This document shows positions 1 through 11,904 of a stretch of DNA of 64,000 nt, piece by piece; position 1 is the stretch's first letter; every line of letters begins with the position of its first letter. Source of the DNA: Eretmocerus hayati (Eukaryota; Arthropoda; Insecta; Hymenoptera; Aphelinidae); contig CM056743.1 of NCBI GenBank assembly GCA_029851415.1, positions 93,656,501-93,720,500 of the forward strand, written 5' to 3'. The notes beneath the pieces were generated by a model. It was not told the origin of the DNA. It did not search any database and worked only from the letters and a program-made list of their open reading frames with translations. A program made the translations under genes and the position numbers.

Positions 1-561
1 TCTCTTTCAGATTAGCATGGAAAGCAGTAAATTTTTCGAATGTTGCCAGAACTGAGTATTGTGAGCGCACAGTTTTTGAAACTATTTCTGGTTTATTTGA
101 ACAAGTTTTTCGTCAGATATTTCTGTCAAATTAGAGTATTTTTCCAGATGGCAAACTTGTAAGCCCGGGTAACATCCCTCAAGAATTCAAGAATTTGTTG
201 TAACGTATGTATGATGACGAAAAATGAGCTTTACATACAGCACCGTGCAAAAATTCCTGAAACCATGTCATTCCTTTCACGAATTGAAACAATGCCATAA
301 GTATTTTGCCCGGAAAATGGTTGGTCTCTCAAATTTACAGAAATACTCGACATAGTTCCTTTGATTTCATTTCTTTCAAGAGTTGAAACTATGTAATACA
401 GCTGAATTGAATCAATCATAATTTTTACTGTGAAAACCTGATAAAAATCAATAAGTTTGGAGGAACAAACTCATACTCGCCAAGTTATACTTTTGAAAAA
501 AGTGAATGGAGGGGGGTAAGGATAATAAATGACACCGAGTGAATTTATATAGACGATGAAG
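1..561. other. no gene seen
   Basis: AT-rich sequence before the first foldback element. No open frame with a recognisable domain, no splice-consistent exon and no clear repeat boundary was found. Confidence 0.4.
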
Positions 562-2660
562 ATGAAGATCCCGATCAGAAATTCCCTCGCGTCAACAGAG
601 CTTCCCCGCGGGGCCCCCGCATGGCATCCCCGGGGCAATATTCGCATAATGTACAAGTAATTTCTCATGAAAAATTTAGCATTATTTTGGGCTTGTTTGT
701 GATTACAACTCATGTCATTCCTCAAAAACTCAAGTAAGACGCGAAAAACGAGAGAGAACTTGGGTAGATATTTCTGTAGTCTGTGTTTACCTACTTCTGC
801 TGTAAGGAGTTGGGATCTGGACTCTGCACGTTGGTGGTGAAGAAAGTTCTCTCCCTGGACTGAGATTTGAGTTAAAAGTGAGTTCTCAGTGATTTTAGAA
901 TATTGTGTGATCACCTAAAGGAAATTTCCCTCACAGTCACACATCTGCAGAAATGAGGTTAACTCAGGAACATTACGCAGGGATGTTATACTAAAGTGTT
1001 TTGATGCTTTTCGCACTCCATAACACAACTATCAGAATCAACTCAAGCTACAGAATCAAGACCTGATGCTATATTACAGGTGATACACACCCTCAGCCAA
1101 TTTCTACTTCTCTGTAGAATATTACATGAAATGCAGGCATAGTGAAAATACTTGGAAAAAAATCTACGCTCAGTTATATCTGGCACTATTGAGCTTGCTT
1201 GTCCCAGTTTTGAAAAATGCTTTCTGCTTCACAGTGATGGGGAGTGCATGAATAATTGTCACAGCATCTTCAATATGCCCTTGGAGTATTTCTCGCCTCC
1301 AATTCTCATGAACATTCATATTCTGTCATGAAGTTTCTTCAGAGCTTGAATATCTTTCTATAAGTCTTGGCTCTAAGTCGCTTACTTTATATTTCAGAAT
1401 ACTAATTGTAGAGTTAAGCATGATATAACTCATCATTACCAGAATATTCACAGGAAAATTAGTATATCCCTAGCTATCTTATTTTGCTATGCCACAAAAA
1501 TTAATCAAGTGCAAGCATTTGGTACTTGGGCGAAAGGAAGTAGGAATTTAAAAATGTGACAGTAAACCAATTCTTGATGGCACTCATTGAATAATCTCTT
1601 GCATCTTCTTTTTTGCACCATAGAAAAGTAAGATATTTTGGATTTATGTACATAACTAAAAAGTGACTGTAAATATTCTGGTGATGATCGAGTTATCATC
1701 ATGTTTATCTATCCAATTAGTATTCTAGAATGTGAAATCAGTGTCTTAAAGCACCCCAAGACTCATAGTAGAATATTCAAGCTCTGAAGAAATTTCTTGA
1801 CAGAATATGAATGCTCATAAGAATTGGAGGCGAGGAATACTGTAAGAGCTTGGTGAAGATGCTGTGACAATTGTTCATATACACCCTGTCACTCTGAAGC
1901 AAAAGGCATTTATCAAAACTGGGATGAGCAAGCTCAATAGGGCCAGATATAATTGAGCGTAGATTTTTTTCCAAGTGTTTTCACTATGCCTGCACTTCAT
2001 GAAATATTCTACAGAGAAGTAGAACTTAGCTGAGGATGTGCATCACCTGTAATAGAGGATCAGGTCCTGATTCTGCAACTTGAGTTGAATCTTACACTTG
2101 TCACATGGAGTGCGAAAAGCATCTGATCACTTTAGTGGCCTGCGTAATGTTCTTGAGTTAACCTCATCTCTGCAGATGTGTCAAGAAAATTTCCACCAGG
2201 TGATCACACTATATTTTAATATCATTAAGCACTCACTTTCAACTCAAATCACTGTACAGAAACAGAACAATCTTCATCACATATGATCACATACTGCAAA
2301 GTAAAGTACCCATCTCCCCACAGCGACCACAGCAGAAGTAAGTGAATATTTTGGACTCTACTTATAATGAGGCTCTTTTCCATGCCTGAGATGATTTTTC
2401 TGTTTCACTTGAATATCAATCAGAGAATGATTTGAGTTATAATCACAAACATGTGCAATAGTGTATCGCACTCTTCATATAAAATAACACTTACTTATGC
2501 GAGTATTGCCCCGAGGATGCCCTGCGGGGGCTCCGCGGGGAAGGCGTTACACCTCATATGCTTCTACATACATTTGCCCCGCGGGGACCCCGCGATCTCC
2601 GGGGCAAGCCCCGCGGGGAAGCCACCGAAATTTCTGATCGGGATATTCAATCTTCATCTC
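562..2660. mobile_element. 2.1 kb foldback (long inverted-repeat) element
   Basis: Two arms are reverse complements over their whole length, left about 562-1371 and right about 1754-2660, around a roughly 380-bp loop. Anchor matches are CCCGATCAGAAATT (left near 571, inverted near 2630), the CCGCGGGG-rich block, the stretch around CATCTGCAGA, and the stretch around AAAAAAATCTACGCTCA. The arms have diverged by substitutions and small indels, so the palindrome is old or gene-converted rather than an assembly duplicate. The right arm carries an extra GC-rich piece. Both arms keep the same short frame for a hydrophobic, membrane-like segment (LYLALLSLL on the outward-to-inward strand), which suggests captured coding sequence. 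No transposase was seen. Target-site duplication was not identified. Confidence 0.75.
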
Positions 2661-3112
2661 TCTTAAGAGTTGGTGCGATGGATTATTCAAGATATGGAGT
2701 CGCAATTGAAAACTGTTTCTCACTTGTGCTTGGCGATCTGCTGGGTCCTGTAATGCTTCATCTTCAGTGGAATTTGAAGACGTGCTTTCTTCTTCTTCCT
2801 CATCATTTACATTTCTCCCATTCCTCTCCTCATCATTCACAGGCTGTTGATCTGGAGGATTGTCTACTCGTGGTACTTCTGCCTGTATTTAGGAGCGATG
2901 TTGGCAAAATGAGTACAGGTACAACAGTGTGTTGATTAAAAATCCACATAGGCTCTTGGAATCAATCACAGGACAATAATATCACCATAATTGTTACTTA
3001 CACGAGCTGGTTGATTTTGTGATCTTGGGCCAAGTATGCGCCAACGAGAAGAACTTGCGAGTCTTATATTTGGATTACTCCTCCATCCTTCATATATTCG
3101 CTTGTCACTCAT
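2547..3112 (-). pseudogene. spliced open frame fused into the foldback arm (unknown acidic protein)
   Basis: On the minus strand an ATG at 3112-3110 opens a 37-codon exon (3002-3112) ending at a strong donor, CGT|GTAAGT. After a 119-bp intron (2883-3001) an acceptor (AAATACAG) restores the same phase, and the frame runs from 2882 to a stop at 2547, about 148 residues in all. The middle is very acidic (a run of Glu followed by Ser/Thr), and then comes a basic stretch. The last 40 or so residues are read from the GC-rich right arm of the foldback, so the original 3' end is replaced or lost. I do not recognise the family. It could be the 5' end of a host gene, or of a transposon gene, cut by the foldback insertion. 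The exon model is inferred from splice sites and phase only. Confidence 0.35.
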
Positions 3113-4513
3113 CTTGAGCTGAGCGTGTTGTTGTTCTGTAACAGGGTTTCAAATTGCACAAATGATCATTGTCACCTTTAGTGCTACTGTTATCCTTAAA
3201 AGTACAGCAAACTATTTACAAGCATACTACTGATCCAAGATAGCCAAAAAAGTATATCACAAAGATTAATTTGATAGCGACATCTTAAATCCAAGGACTC
3301 AGTGAATTCCAAGAGAATTCTCTTTTTGTTTCATCAGTTCTGATGCACTTTATGAACATCCAGTATTGATGCTTCATAGCCACATTTATAAGCTTTTCAT
3401 GACTTCAGTGTTCGGGGTTTGAACTGTATAAATCATCGGAACGAGAAGCAGGAGATGTCGTGCACCTCTGTCCATTTTTTGCTGCTCATATTTCGTAAGC
3501 AAGGCGCAATGATGCAAGTGTACAAGCGAATTGTAATCCACAAACCAAGTCCATATTTTTTTCGTACTCACATTTACAGCAACTCTCTTGCTTTGCAATC
3601 TGGACAAAACTTTTCGCGTTCTGCCCAAACGAGTATGCAGGAACTATCTGAATCAGGCTGCGGCTACAGCATGGGTGGCAAATGGACGAGTAATCCGAGA
3701 AAACGACCTGCAGTAGCTGATTCGAAATCATTCGAAATGGAGCAAAAATTCCGGCTGCAGAATCATTGCATTCGCGTTTAATGGCGGGCTCGGCTAGCGC
3801 ATGTGTATGGCGCCCGCTGGCCGCTGCAGCCGTTATCCTCTATAAATTCTCCTCACGTGATCTCTACTCTGATTGGCTCGTTCTCCTGACTCCAATCAAT
3901 CAAGAGAATGAGAGTAGTGGAGATGCAGATGATTTGTGTGTGACACGGTCATGTTACCGCGTCCTAAACTGACGGAGCGGGGTCGTGTGTTCTGCACTCC
4001 CACATCACTGCACATTATTATTAACCTCTGAACATCTCTAACCAAATCTTCTAATTACGAGTAGACGAAATATCTGTCCTGTCCGAGTTGGAGAGTTCCA
4101 AACGAACGCAACCAGTGCGTAATTGACCTGAAACCATGACCGTCAATAAGTAAGAACATGCGCGTTTATCGATGTAGAATGGCGTATTGCGACATTGGCG
4201 AACAACACCAGTCTTGAGATCACGCTCCACTTACGGTACTTATTTATTATCGTTGAATTAGACTGATCCCGTTTCTGAACAAACGACAAAAGACCCTCAG
4301 AGAGATGCACATGCACTTCCCCAGATTACCGAGTGCACTGTCATCTCCCACAGAAAAACCGATATAGACCTGCACATTGTAGTGGCAGAGGCCAGATTTC
4401 TGCCTACAACTGAAAACTGCAAATAAATATCAAGTGGATCAACAGGTGGTGATCTAGTGACCACATCAGGCCAAACACTCTGAACTTGTATAGTTGAAAG
4501 TTGGAATTGAGTG
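3113..4513 (+). promoter_or_regulatory. probable upstream region and 5' UTR exon of the BED-finger gene
   Basis: No supported coding exon. A GC-richer patch near 3780-4000 has a TATAAA-like box (TCTATAAATTCTCC near 3840). A strong donor, GTG|GTAAGTATT, lies at 4513/4514. It would pair with the acceptor at 4925 just upstream of the BED gene's ATG, making a non-coding first exon that ends at 4513. Transcription start and exon start cannot be seen. Confidence 0.25.
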
Positions 4514-4935
4514 GTAAGTATTAATTGTCACTCCACAGAAATGCAACTACGCGAAAAAAAAGGTATTCATTTCTTCAACATTTGCTAAAGGAAATTATGA
4601 AAAAGTTATGGCGTACTACATTTACGGTGACTAATATGTAGGCACAACTTTCATGGTTATATGTATGAATGCATTCTTTGTTATTCAAAACTGCGTACGA
4701 TAAGTTTCATGAAATCTTCATCAATGTTTCTTGAAAAAGAAACAACAATTTTCACTTGCACTTTCATATCTCCTAAGTTTCAATAATATTGAGAATGTCA
4801 GTGTACATGATGCCACTGAGATTGTACAAAGCCGAAACAACACAACTTCATGGGTGTATCTCATATGCCATGGGCTCTGTCTATGTACATTATAATATAG
4901 TTCATTCTTCAATTCTTGTGTGTAGGTCACTCAAA

Positions 4936-6737
4936 ATGCCTGCAGCTGACCACGAAAACTGGCATGGATTCATTCCGCTGCATGAGGAAGTGAGCCCAGG
5001 GAACTATGCTGTAGCCACAGTACGCTGTATTGATTGTCAACAGATACTGCAACACAACACTAAGATGATCCGTGATGAGCACAGGTTAGAATTTACTCCA
5101 TTTCAAATCAATTTCATGCTTGGTTGAATTGAATAATATTAAACAATGATGGATTATAATGACACCTTAGTCTTCGTTGTATTGCTTCGTCCATGCACAT
5201 TTTCTTGTTCACTCATTGTTTACTCTTTCATCATCTGAATATTGTGAACTGTACATGAACACTATCTCAGTGACCTAAAATATTTTGCAGGCAACACTGC
5301 AATACAGATAGAAAAAGAAAAAAGACCCATTCGCATGAGCATGTGAATAACGTGGACATCAGGAAACAGCAACAATACCAGGTGAAATCAGAACTGCACC
5401 CTCTACAGCAAATGGCAAATGCTGTTGCATCTAGTCAATCATATACAGACATCCCCAGAGTCCAGCAAGATACAGAACCAGTACTAGGTGCTCAAGATTC
5501 TATTCCTTTTGTACGTGCAAATATTCCTGTGGTAGATGTATCACTTTCTCCAAATGCGTTCGCAGCCGCTGATCCCAGACTTGATGATCAACTTGATCAT
5601 GAAAATATTCAGCAACTCCTCATTCATATTTGTGTATTTACAGGTACTGAATATCAGAAATTGCATTCTCCTATCTTTAGAAAATTCCTTGAATGTCTGA
5701 ACAATGATTTTACTGAACCACCGGCTCATAATTTCAATGGACCAATACTAAAAAGTACACTTGCACAATTTGACAATAGTATTCCAAAATATGAGTATAC
5801 CAGCACGATGGTAGTCTTGATGCGCAAGTGTAAGGATAACTCGGGTTATAATGTCATGAGTTTCATATTCGCAAAACCTTTGGACTGCGATTCACGTTTT
5901 TATGATGAAAAAGAATGTTTTGTGTATGTTTATGTAGACGGTTTCAAATACGATATGATTGCTGATGAAAAAGCAACGCTGAACACTTTTTGCGATAATT
6001 CCGTAAAAGCTGCTGAGTGTAAGTTTGGCGTCAAAATTTCCTTTTTGATGCACGAAGGGATCGGGAATTTAGACACGGAAAGTACCGTGAATGATCATAA
6101 ATACCTCCGATTTCACTCAATGGGTGACATAATTAACGCGTTGTGGACGTTTGATGGTTCCAATTTGGGGAAAGAGTTTACTGAAAAATGCAATTTATAT
6201 GTAGCGTCTTTGACTAACATAAAGAACAATTTGGGTTTTCGGACTTATACTATCGCTGATGGTCTGGAGGACTTATTTAATGCCCTCTTCGAAGGGGCTT
6301 TACAGGTCAATGATAAGGCACTGGGACTCATCCTGAAGTGGTTAAGCCCCTTCCATTTGGCAGCAAACTTTTTAGATTATCGATATAAAGGGAAATTATT
6401 TTCAAAGTATACAAAACTTAACAGCGCAGTGGAATCATTCGTATTACGGCACTGCCAAGGTGATGCGCTTCGAGGCTTTTTTCAATACACTGACGAAAAC
6501 GGCGTATTCGATAGCTTGTTCAGACAGCGATACCTAGATAAAAACACTTTCTGGAACTTGACCAGTACAACAACGCATCTGCAACCTCTTCGAATACTTG
6601 CGAAGGAGATCATAAATATCCTAGCTGCCCCTAAAGATCTAGACTTGAGTGATATTAATAAGACATTTCAAACTCTTCATATGGAATGTACTGGTGAAAC
6701 AAAGTCTTCCGTTTTCTCAGTCTTAATGAATAATTAG
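4936..6737 (+). CDS. BED-type zinc-finger protein with hAT-transposase-like C-terminus
   Basis: Two coding exons, 4936-5084 and 5291-6737, are split by a 206-bp GT-AG intron and together give about 531 residues. The ATG at 4936 follows an acceptor at 4925, so a non-coding 5' exon is likely. The intron cuts the zinc finger: Cys31-x2-Cys34 comes from exon 1, and His49 followed by His52/Cys53 is completed by exon 2, the ligand order of BED fingers. Around residue 400 the motif HLAANFLDYRYKGK resembles the conserved block before the hAT dimerisation region. A hAT-like FW...L..LA..I stretch follows near residues 470-500, but the usual ERSFS signature is missing. A BED finger binds DNA and the hAT C-terminus dimerises, so a nuclear DNA-binding role is inferred. 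The long intact frame argues against simple decay. It is either a domesticated gene or a young transposon copy. I found no hAT ends around it. Confidence 0.7.
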
Positions 6738-6824
6738 CTCTTTGTGCGTCTTTCAATGGCGGCCATATTCCCTCAATGCCCACTGAATCATGAAATATTA
6801 CAAAATCACCAATTGCAGCAGTCA

Positions 6825-7655
6825 CCCTGTTAAAAATTTTCTCCAACCATTGGATCAGTTGATCAAATTGGATCAAATACTGGGATCCAACTTGATCCAA
6901 AAAGTAACGCTATTTGATCCAACCTTGATCCAATGTTGGACTAAGAGAGCAAAATTTTGTTTGCTCGTCACCGCGCGTAGCCGCGTCGTCTGCACGCATG
7001 CATCAACGTGCAGCTTGTGCGATTTAGTCGAGAAATGTTTTTATCTAATCCTTTGAAAATTTTTCGGGAGCTCCATGTCTGGGAGTTCGTTTTTTGATCA
7101 TTAATTGAGATTTTCTCTGTGCTGACACTTGTTATGCAGAGCAAATCATACATGTGCATCATTTAGAATGAGTAGATTTTAACGCAACGAGGATGAATGC
7201 GAATGGTTATTTATAAGGCCCCGTGTGGATCGTAGTCCTTTCTCTCATTGCCAAAGCAGGCATTTCTTGTTCAATTAGATTTACAAGCGTAAGTAGGGCC
7301 GAATCATCATCACACAATACCTACGTTTTTTATGTGACGGTAGTGTTCTTTATCGTTCATGTGTAGATTGTAAAAAATTATTATCGTAACAGTGATTCTA
7401 TTATTATTTCATTCTATTATTGAATACATTTTCGATCCTAATTATTCGCTGTGGACAGTTACAAATAAATTCACCTTCACTCACACACTCGAACACATCC
7501 TTTTTGCATGTTATTGGAGGACACGTTAGGTTAGTTATTGGAACTATTGGATCAAACTTGGATCAAATAGCGTTACTTTCTTGGATCAAATTGGATCAAG
7601 TTGTTCCAACATTTGATCCAATTGGATCATCATTGGACGACTTTTTTTAACAGGG
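6825..7655. mobile_element. MITE with CCCTGTTAAA ends and subterminal GATCCAA repeats
   Basis: The first and last 110-120 bp are inverted copies. Both ends start CCCTGTTAAAAA and share the block AAAGTAACGCTATTTGATCCAA. Within each arm the word TTGGATCAA / TTGATCCAA recurs many times in both directions, like clustered transposase-binding sites. The core of roughly 600 bp has no long frame and contains a CpG-rich patch near 6965-7010 and a TTATTTATAAGG box near 7210. No convincing target-site duplication flanks it, so the superfamily is unassigned. Confidence 0.7.
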
Positions 7656-8721
7656 CAGTGCCCCATTTGTTTTGTGTTAATCACAATAACAGAGATTGTG
7701 AGACAGCCTCTTTCAAAAGGAAATCTGATCGAATACCTCGGCGGACTTTCATTCTATGTACTTCGTATACATGTCTCGCTTGTTCTATTGTATCTGTAAT
7801 TTTATTAATAATGTGTATAATTCCAGTAATGCGGAATGACCACATGAAAGTGACCATGTAACACAATCTGTACAATCTGAACGTAATGTAATTTATTCGT
7901 GTCGAATAAATCATATGAGTTGCAATTGTAGAAGATCGCACTCTATTATTAGTCAACGACATTCCTTCTCAACCTGTCATACCTGGACAAGGACATCAAT
8001 AGTTTGTAAGATAAAACTTTATTGCACGATGTAGATGAACACTACCAGCCAATCACACACCTGAAAATGAAATGTCCAAATTTGAAAATTAGTTTTCATC
8101 GCCTCCGTTGGTCCACAATGGTTTTAAGTAGCTCATTTTGTAGCTTTCCAAGTGCTCCAATTAAGGGCTTCGTGAGTCTTTCTCTGTCGCACAAATAGTC
8201 TTCAGCACGTTGAATGAATTTCTGAACAATTATCAAAAATTGCGTTCACACTCAGTCGTTACGATGCAATAGCCATTGCATCGTAACGATTCAAAAATCA
8301 TCCGAAAGCCAAGGGCAAGAGTTTAGACAGATATTTTTAGCCTTACTCTAGGTTAATTATGGTTTCATATTCGAACTGGAATAGTCAGTTTTTTTCTTTC
8401 TCCCATATACAAACTTGATAAATGACAGAGGAATCAAAGAAATATCAATGTGAGTCCGATTGGCTCAAGCATTCCAACTTGGAGTCAAGTTCTATGAGTC
8501 CTACAATAATTTTGAGACGAGAATCTTGAACAAATGGGAAAATACTCACTTTCCAAATTTTTGAATGATTTGTATCGGGTTTCCGTTAAATCACCACACG
8601 CTCGTAAAAAAATAGAAATTTGTTCAATTTGTTCCTTTCATTGATTCACCTGCAGGTTTGTTGCAAATAAAGATACATAATTCTGCAGCGAGCATTCTGT
8701 AGAGCGGAAAAAATGCTTTGT
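7656..8721. other. no gene; one perfect short hairpin
   Basis: Intergenic sequence without a supportable exon. The only structure seen is a perfect hairpin at 8256-8289 with 15-bp arms (TCGTTACGATGCAAT and its complement) around a 4-nt loop. Confidence 0.5.
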
Positions 8722-10849
8722 ATATGAGTCATTCTGGAGCAAGCTGGACAAAACCGTCACCAGGAGGGTCTGGGAAAATTCCGCAGAAAATTTTTCCCAT
8801 TAGTACTATGTTGAAATAGTACGAAAAAATTTTTTTCAGATTTTTTCGGACCCCCCTGTGGTCCCCAGGGCCCATGAAAGGGCCATTTTAGGCCTTTTTT
8901 TAGCCTATCCTAGGAAAATCATAAATCCAACGCAATTCAATATTTTTCAACGTACTTGGCGCATTTTTTTCGTCAAGACTAGTACTTTTGAAAAAAAATT
9001 GTCCAAGGCCACTTAGTGAGCCTGACGACTTCTGCAAGCTAACTAATAAGAGCGAATTTTAGCGATTTTTGGGCCTGCTTCAAAGCGATCTAGCTCCTAC
9101 TACACATGTGATAATCGACTTCGGCAGCTGGTCATTTTAAAGGTCTTGAAAAAACCTACAATTTGACCACCTGCAGAAGTCGATTATCGTACTTTTTATA
9201 GGAGCTATAGCCGATACAAGTTGATGAGCTATTTACGAAAAAGTCGAAAATTCAGGACTCGATTCCAAAAATATATCTTAATTCTTTTCCACGAAACTTG
9301 TGCGAAAATGTTCTTTCAGACATCTACTTTCAGTAAAGAAAATTTGGCGAAGGTTATTTTTTCTGATTTTTTTTGCCGAGCGTTACAAAATGCCGCATTT
9401 CGTGGTTTTAGCAAAAACGGCATCATTGACCACGGTCACATGTGCTCCCATCTGGACTGATGTGCACCAATCTGTGTGAAAGTACTCCCCAAAGTACCCC
9501 CAAGTACGTGTAAGAAGTTGCGGGGACGAGCCTTCAGCCAGGAGCGAGCTGTAGGTTCTATTTACCGTGTCAAAAATAGGCATTATTTCGGCTATTCGAG
9601 CGTAAGCGACCGAGAGCATGATTTTACTTGTTCTGACTTCCAAATGAGATAATGGGCTAGAGTGAGGATCCGAACATAGTTTTCCGACTCAAAATGACCA
9701 TCTCAACACAATTCCGAGGTCAGTCTTGCTCTAAATAGTCGTCCCTCTGCCCCTCAAAAACTTGGGTTCTGTCGACGGGTTCTGACACCGTTGAGGCACT
9801 AGACGACATTCTAGAGCTAAACTGACCTCGGAATTGTGTTCAAATGGTCATTTTGAGTCGGAAAAATATGTTTGGATCCTCATTCTAGCCCATTATCTCA
9901 TTTGTATGAAATAGAATATTTGTATGAAATAGCCAGAACGAGTAAAACCATGCTCTCAGTCGCTTACGCTTGAATAGCCAAAATAATGCCTATTTTGGAC
10001 ACGGCGAATAGAACCTGCAGCTCGCTCCTGGGTGGAGGCTCGTCCCCGCAACTTCTTACACGTACTTGGGGGTACTTTGGGGAGTACTTCCACACAGATT
10101 GGTGCACATCAGTCCAGATGGGAGCATATGTGACCGTGGTCGATGATGCCGTTTTTGCTAAAACCACGAAATGCGGCATTTTGTAACGCTCGGCAAAAAA
10201 AAATCAAAAAAAAAATAACCTCCGCCAAATTTTTTTTACTGAAAGTAGATGTCTGAAAGAACATTTTCGCACAAGTTTCGTGAAAAAAATTAAGATATAT
10301 TTTTGGAATCGAGTCCTGAATTTTCGACTTTTTCGTAAAAAGCTCAACTTGTATCGGCTATAGCTCCTATAAAAAGTACGATAATCGACTTCTGCAGGTG
10401 GTCAAATTGTAGGTTTTTTCAAGACCTTTGAAATGACTAGCTGCAGAAGTCAATTATCACATGTCTAGTACGAGCTAGATCGCTTTGAAGCAGGCCCAAA
10501 AATCGCTAAAATTTGCTCTCAATAATTAGCTTGCAGAAGTCGTCAGGCTTACTAAGTGGCCTTGGACAATTTTTTTTCCAAAAGTACTAGTCTTGACGAG
10601 AAAAATGCGCCCAAGTACGTTGAAAAATATTGAATTGCGTTGGATTTATGATTTTCCTAGGATAGGCTAAAAAAGGGCCTAAAATGGCCCTTTCATGGGC
10701 CCTGGGGCCCACAGGCGGAGCCGAAAAAATCTGAAAAAAAATTTTTCCGTACAATTTCAACATAGTACTAATGGAAAATAATTTTTGCGGAATTTTCCCA
10801 GACCCCCCTGGTGACGGTTTTGTCCAGCTTGCTCCAGAATGACTCATAT
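8722..10849. mobile_element. 2.1 kb foldback element, family reference copy
   Basis: Left arm about 8722-9741 and right arm about 9803-10849 are near-perfect inverted copies joined by a loop of about 60 bp. The outer ends read ATATGAGTCATTCTGG and its complement. No transposase is present: the short frames in both arms are mirror images of each other. Decayed one-sided relatives lie at about 14960-15510, 34020-34300 and 54484-55060, recognisable by the end block (GAGTCATT..GGAGC), the GGTGACGG/CCGTCACC block and the GGGCCC-rich block. This is therefore a dispersed family and not a local duplication. Confidence 0.8.
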
Positions 10850-10873
10850 CTAATTTTCGAACATTCTTTATAT

Positions 10874-11001
10874 CCCGCGTGTGAGAACGTACGAGCCGTG
10901 TAAATACTCATAACGATGGCTTTTCGCCAAAATTTACACAGAAAACTGTGTAAAACCATCGTTTTGTGTGTTTCGCCAGTTCACACGTTGTCACTCGCGG
11001 G
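10874..11001. mobile_element. 128-bp terminal-inverted-repeat element
   Basis: The ends are CCCGCGTGTGAGAACG and CGTTGTCACTCGCGGG, inverted copies with few mismatches. The centre folds on TTTACACAG / CTGTGTAAA at 10933-10954, flanked by CGATGG and CCATCG. Non-coding. No target duplication is certain. Confidence 0.5.
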
Positions 11002-11904
11002 CTAAAAAAATTATCAAAAAATTGATACATGGATAATTTTTCCCGTCGTACGAGGTACTTCTTGCGGAATCGCTGTACCTTTATGTTTGCAACAAAAATG
11101 CAGGTGATTAAGTGCAAGTGAAAAATTAAAAAATTTTCAAATTTTGTAACCAGTGTATGGAGCCTTCAAAAAAAAATCTGTATAACTCATTGAAACCTAT
11201 GTGGAACAGGTGCTGTAAAGAGTTACATTTATACATTTTCTTATGTTCTTCAACATCTTCTCCCGGAATTCTTGTAGGACGCGTAAAACTTGACTTATTG
11301 ATATTTCATGTTCTGATGTTTGAGCCATGGCGCGGGTACCCTCTCAATGTGTAAGAGAGAGACACCAAAGTCACGCCATCTCTCTCGCACTCATTGTTAG
11401 GTTAGGAATTTTCAAATCTCGCGGGCTGATTCTGGCAAAATATTTGTCCCATGGAAAGGCAGCCTGAAGTTAATTTTTGATGAGTAAGAATATGATTCAT
11501 CACTCATTAATGAAAAACCTCACTATTATATGATAGAGTGTTACTGAATTCATCAAGAGGTTCTCGACGCACAGACTTTATTGCGTATTTTTGTTCACAT
11601 CTTCATCGACAATTTCAGTGTGCATTGGCGATATATCAATTTAGGTTAATGCAATTTTTCAATAATTATTTGCTCTTCCGTTCCTCGCTTGGTCATTTTG
11701 GGGCGCTGCCGGTGCTGCTGGTGAGCATTGTGACCTGTCAAGAAAATTGAAAATTTTTATTTCAATCAAACGCAGCAGTTAAGGCAACACGTGAATAAAA
11801 GAGCCAAAACATACATTGGATTCGCTATTTTACAAATTTGCAAGACGACGCGTTCGCACTGTAATGATCTATTAACTGTAACAGTGGGCACCAAAATTTG
11901 GGTG
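11002..11904. other. no gene seen
   Basis: AT-rich spacer between two inverted-repeat elements. GTTAGGTTAGG at 11396-11406 is a two-unit TTAGG-type motif, common as isolated units in insect DNA, and is too short to call telomeric. Confidence 0.35.

Noticed and set aside
471..914. 147-codon minus-strand frame
   Set aside because: It lies in the foldback arm and crosses its GC-rich palindromic block. The matching arm does not keep it.
11396..11406. Telomere repeat
   Set aside because: Only two TTAGG-type units. Interstitial short runs are common.
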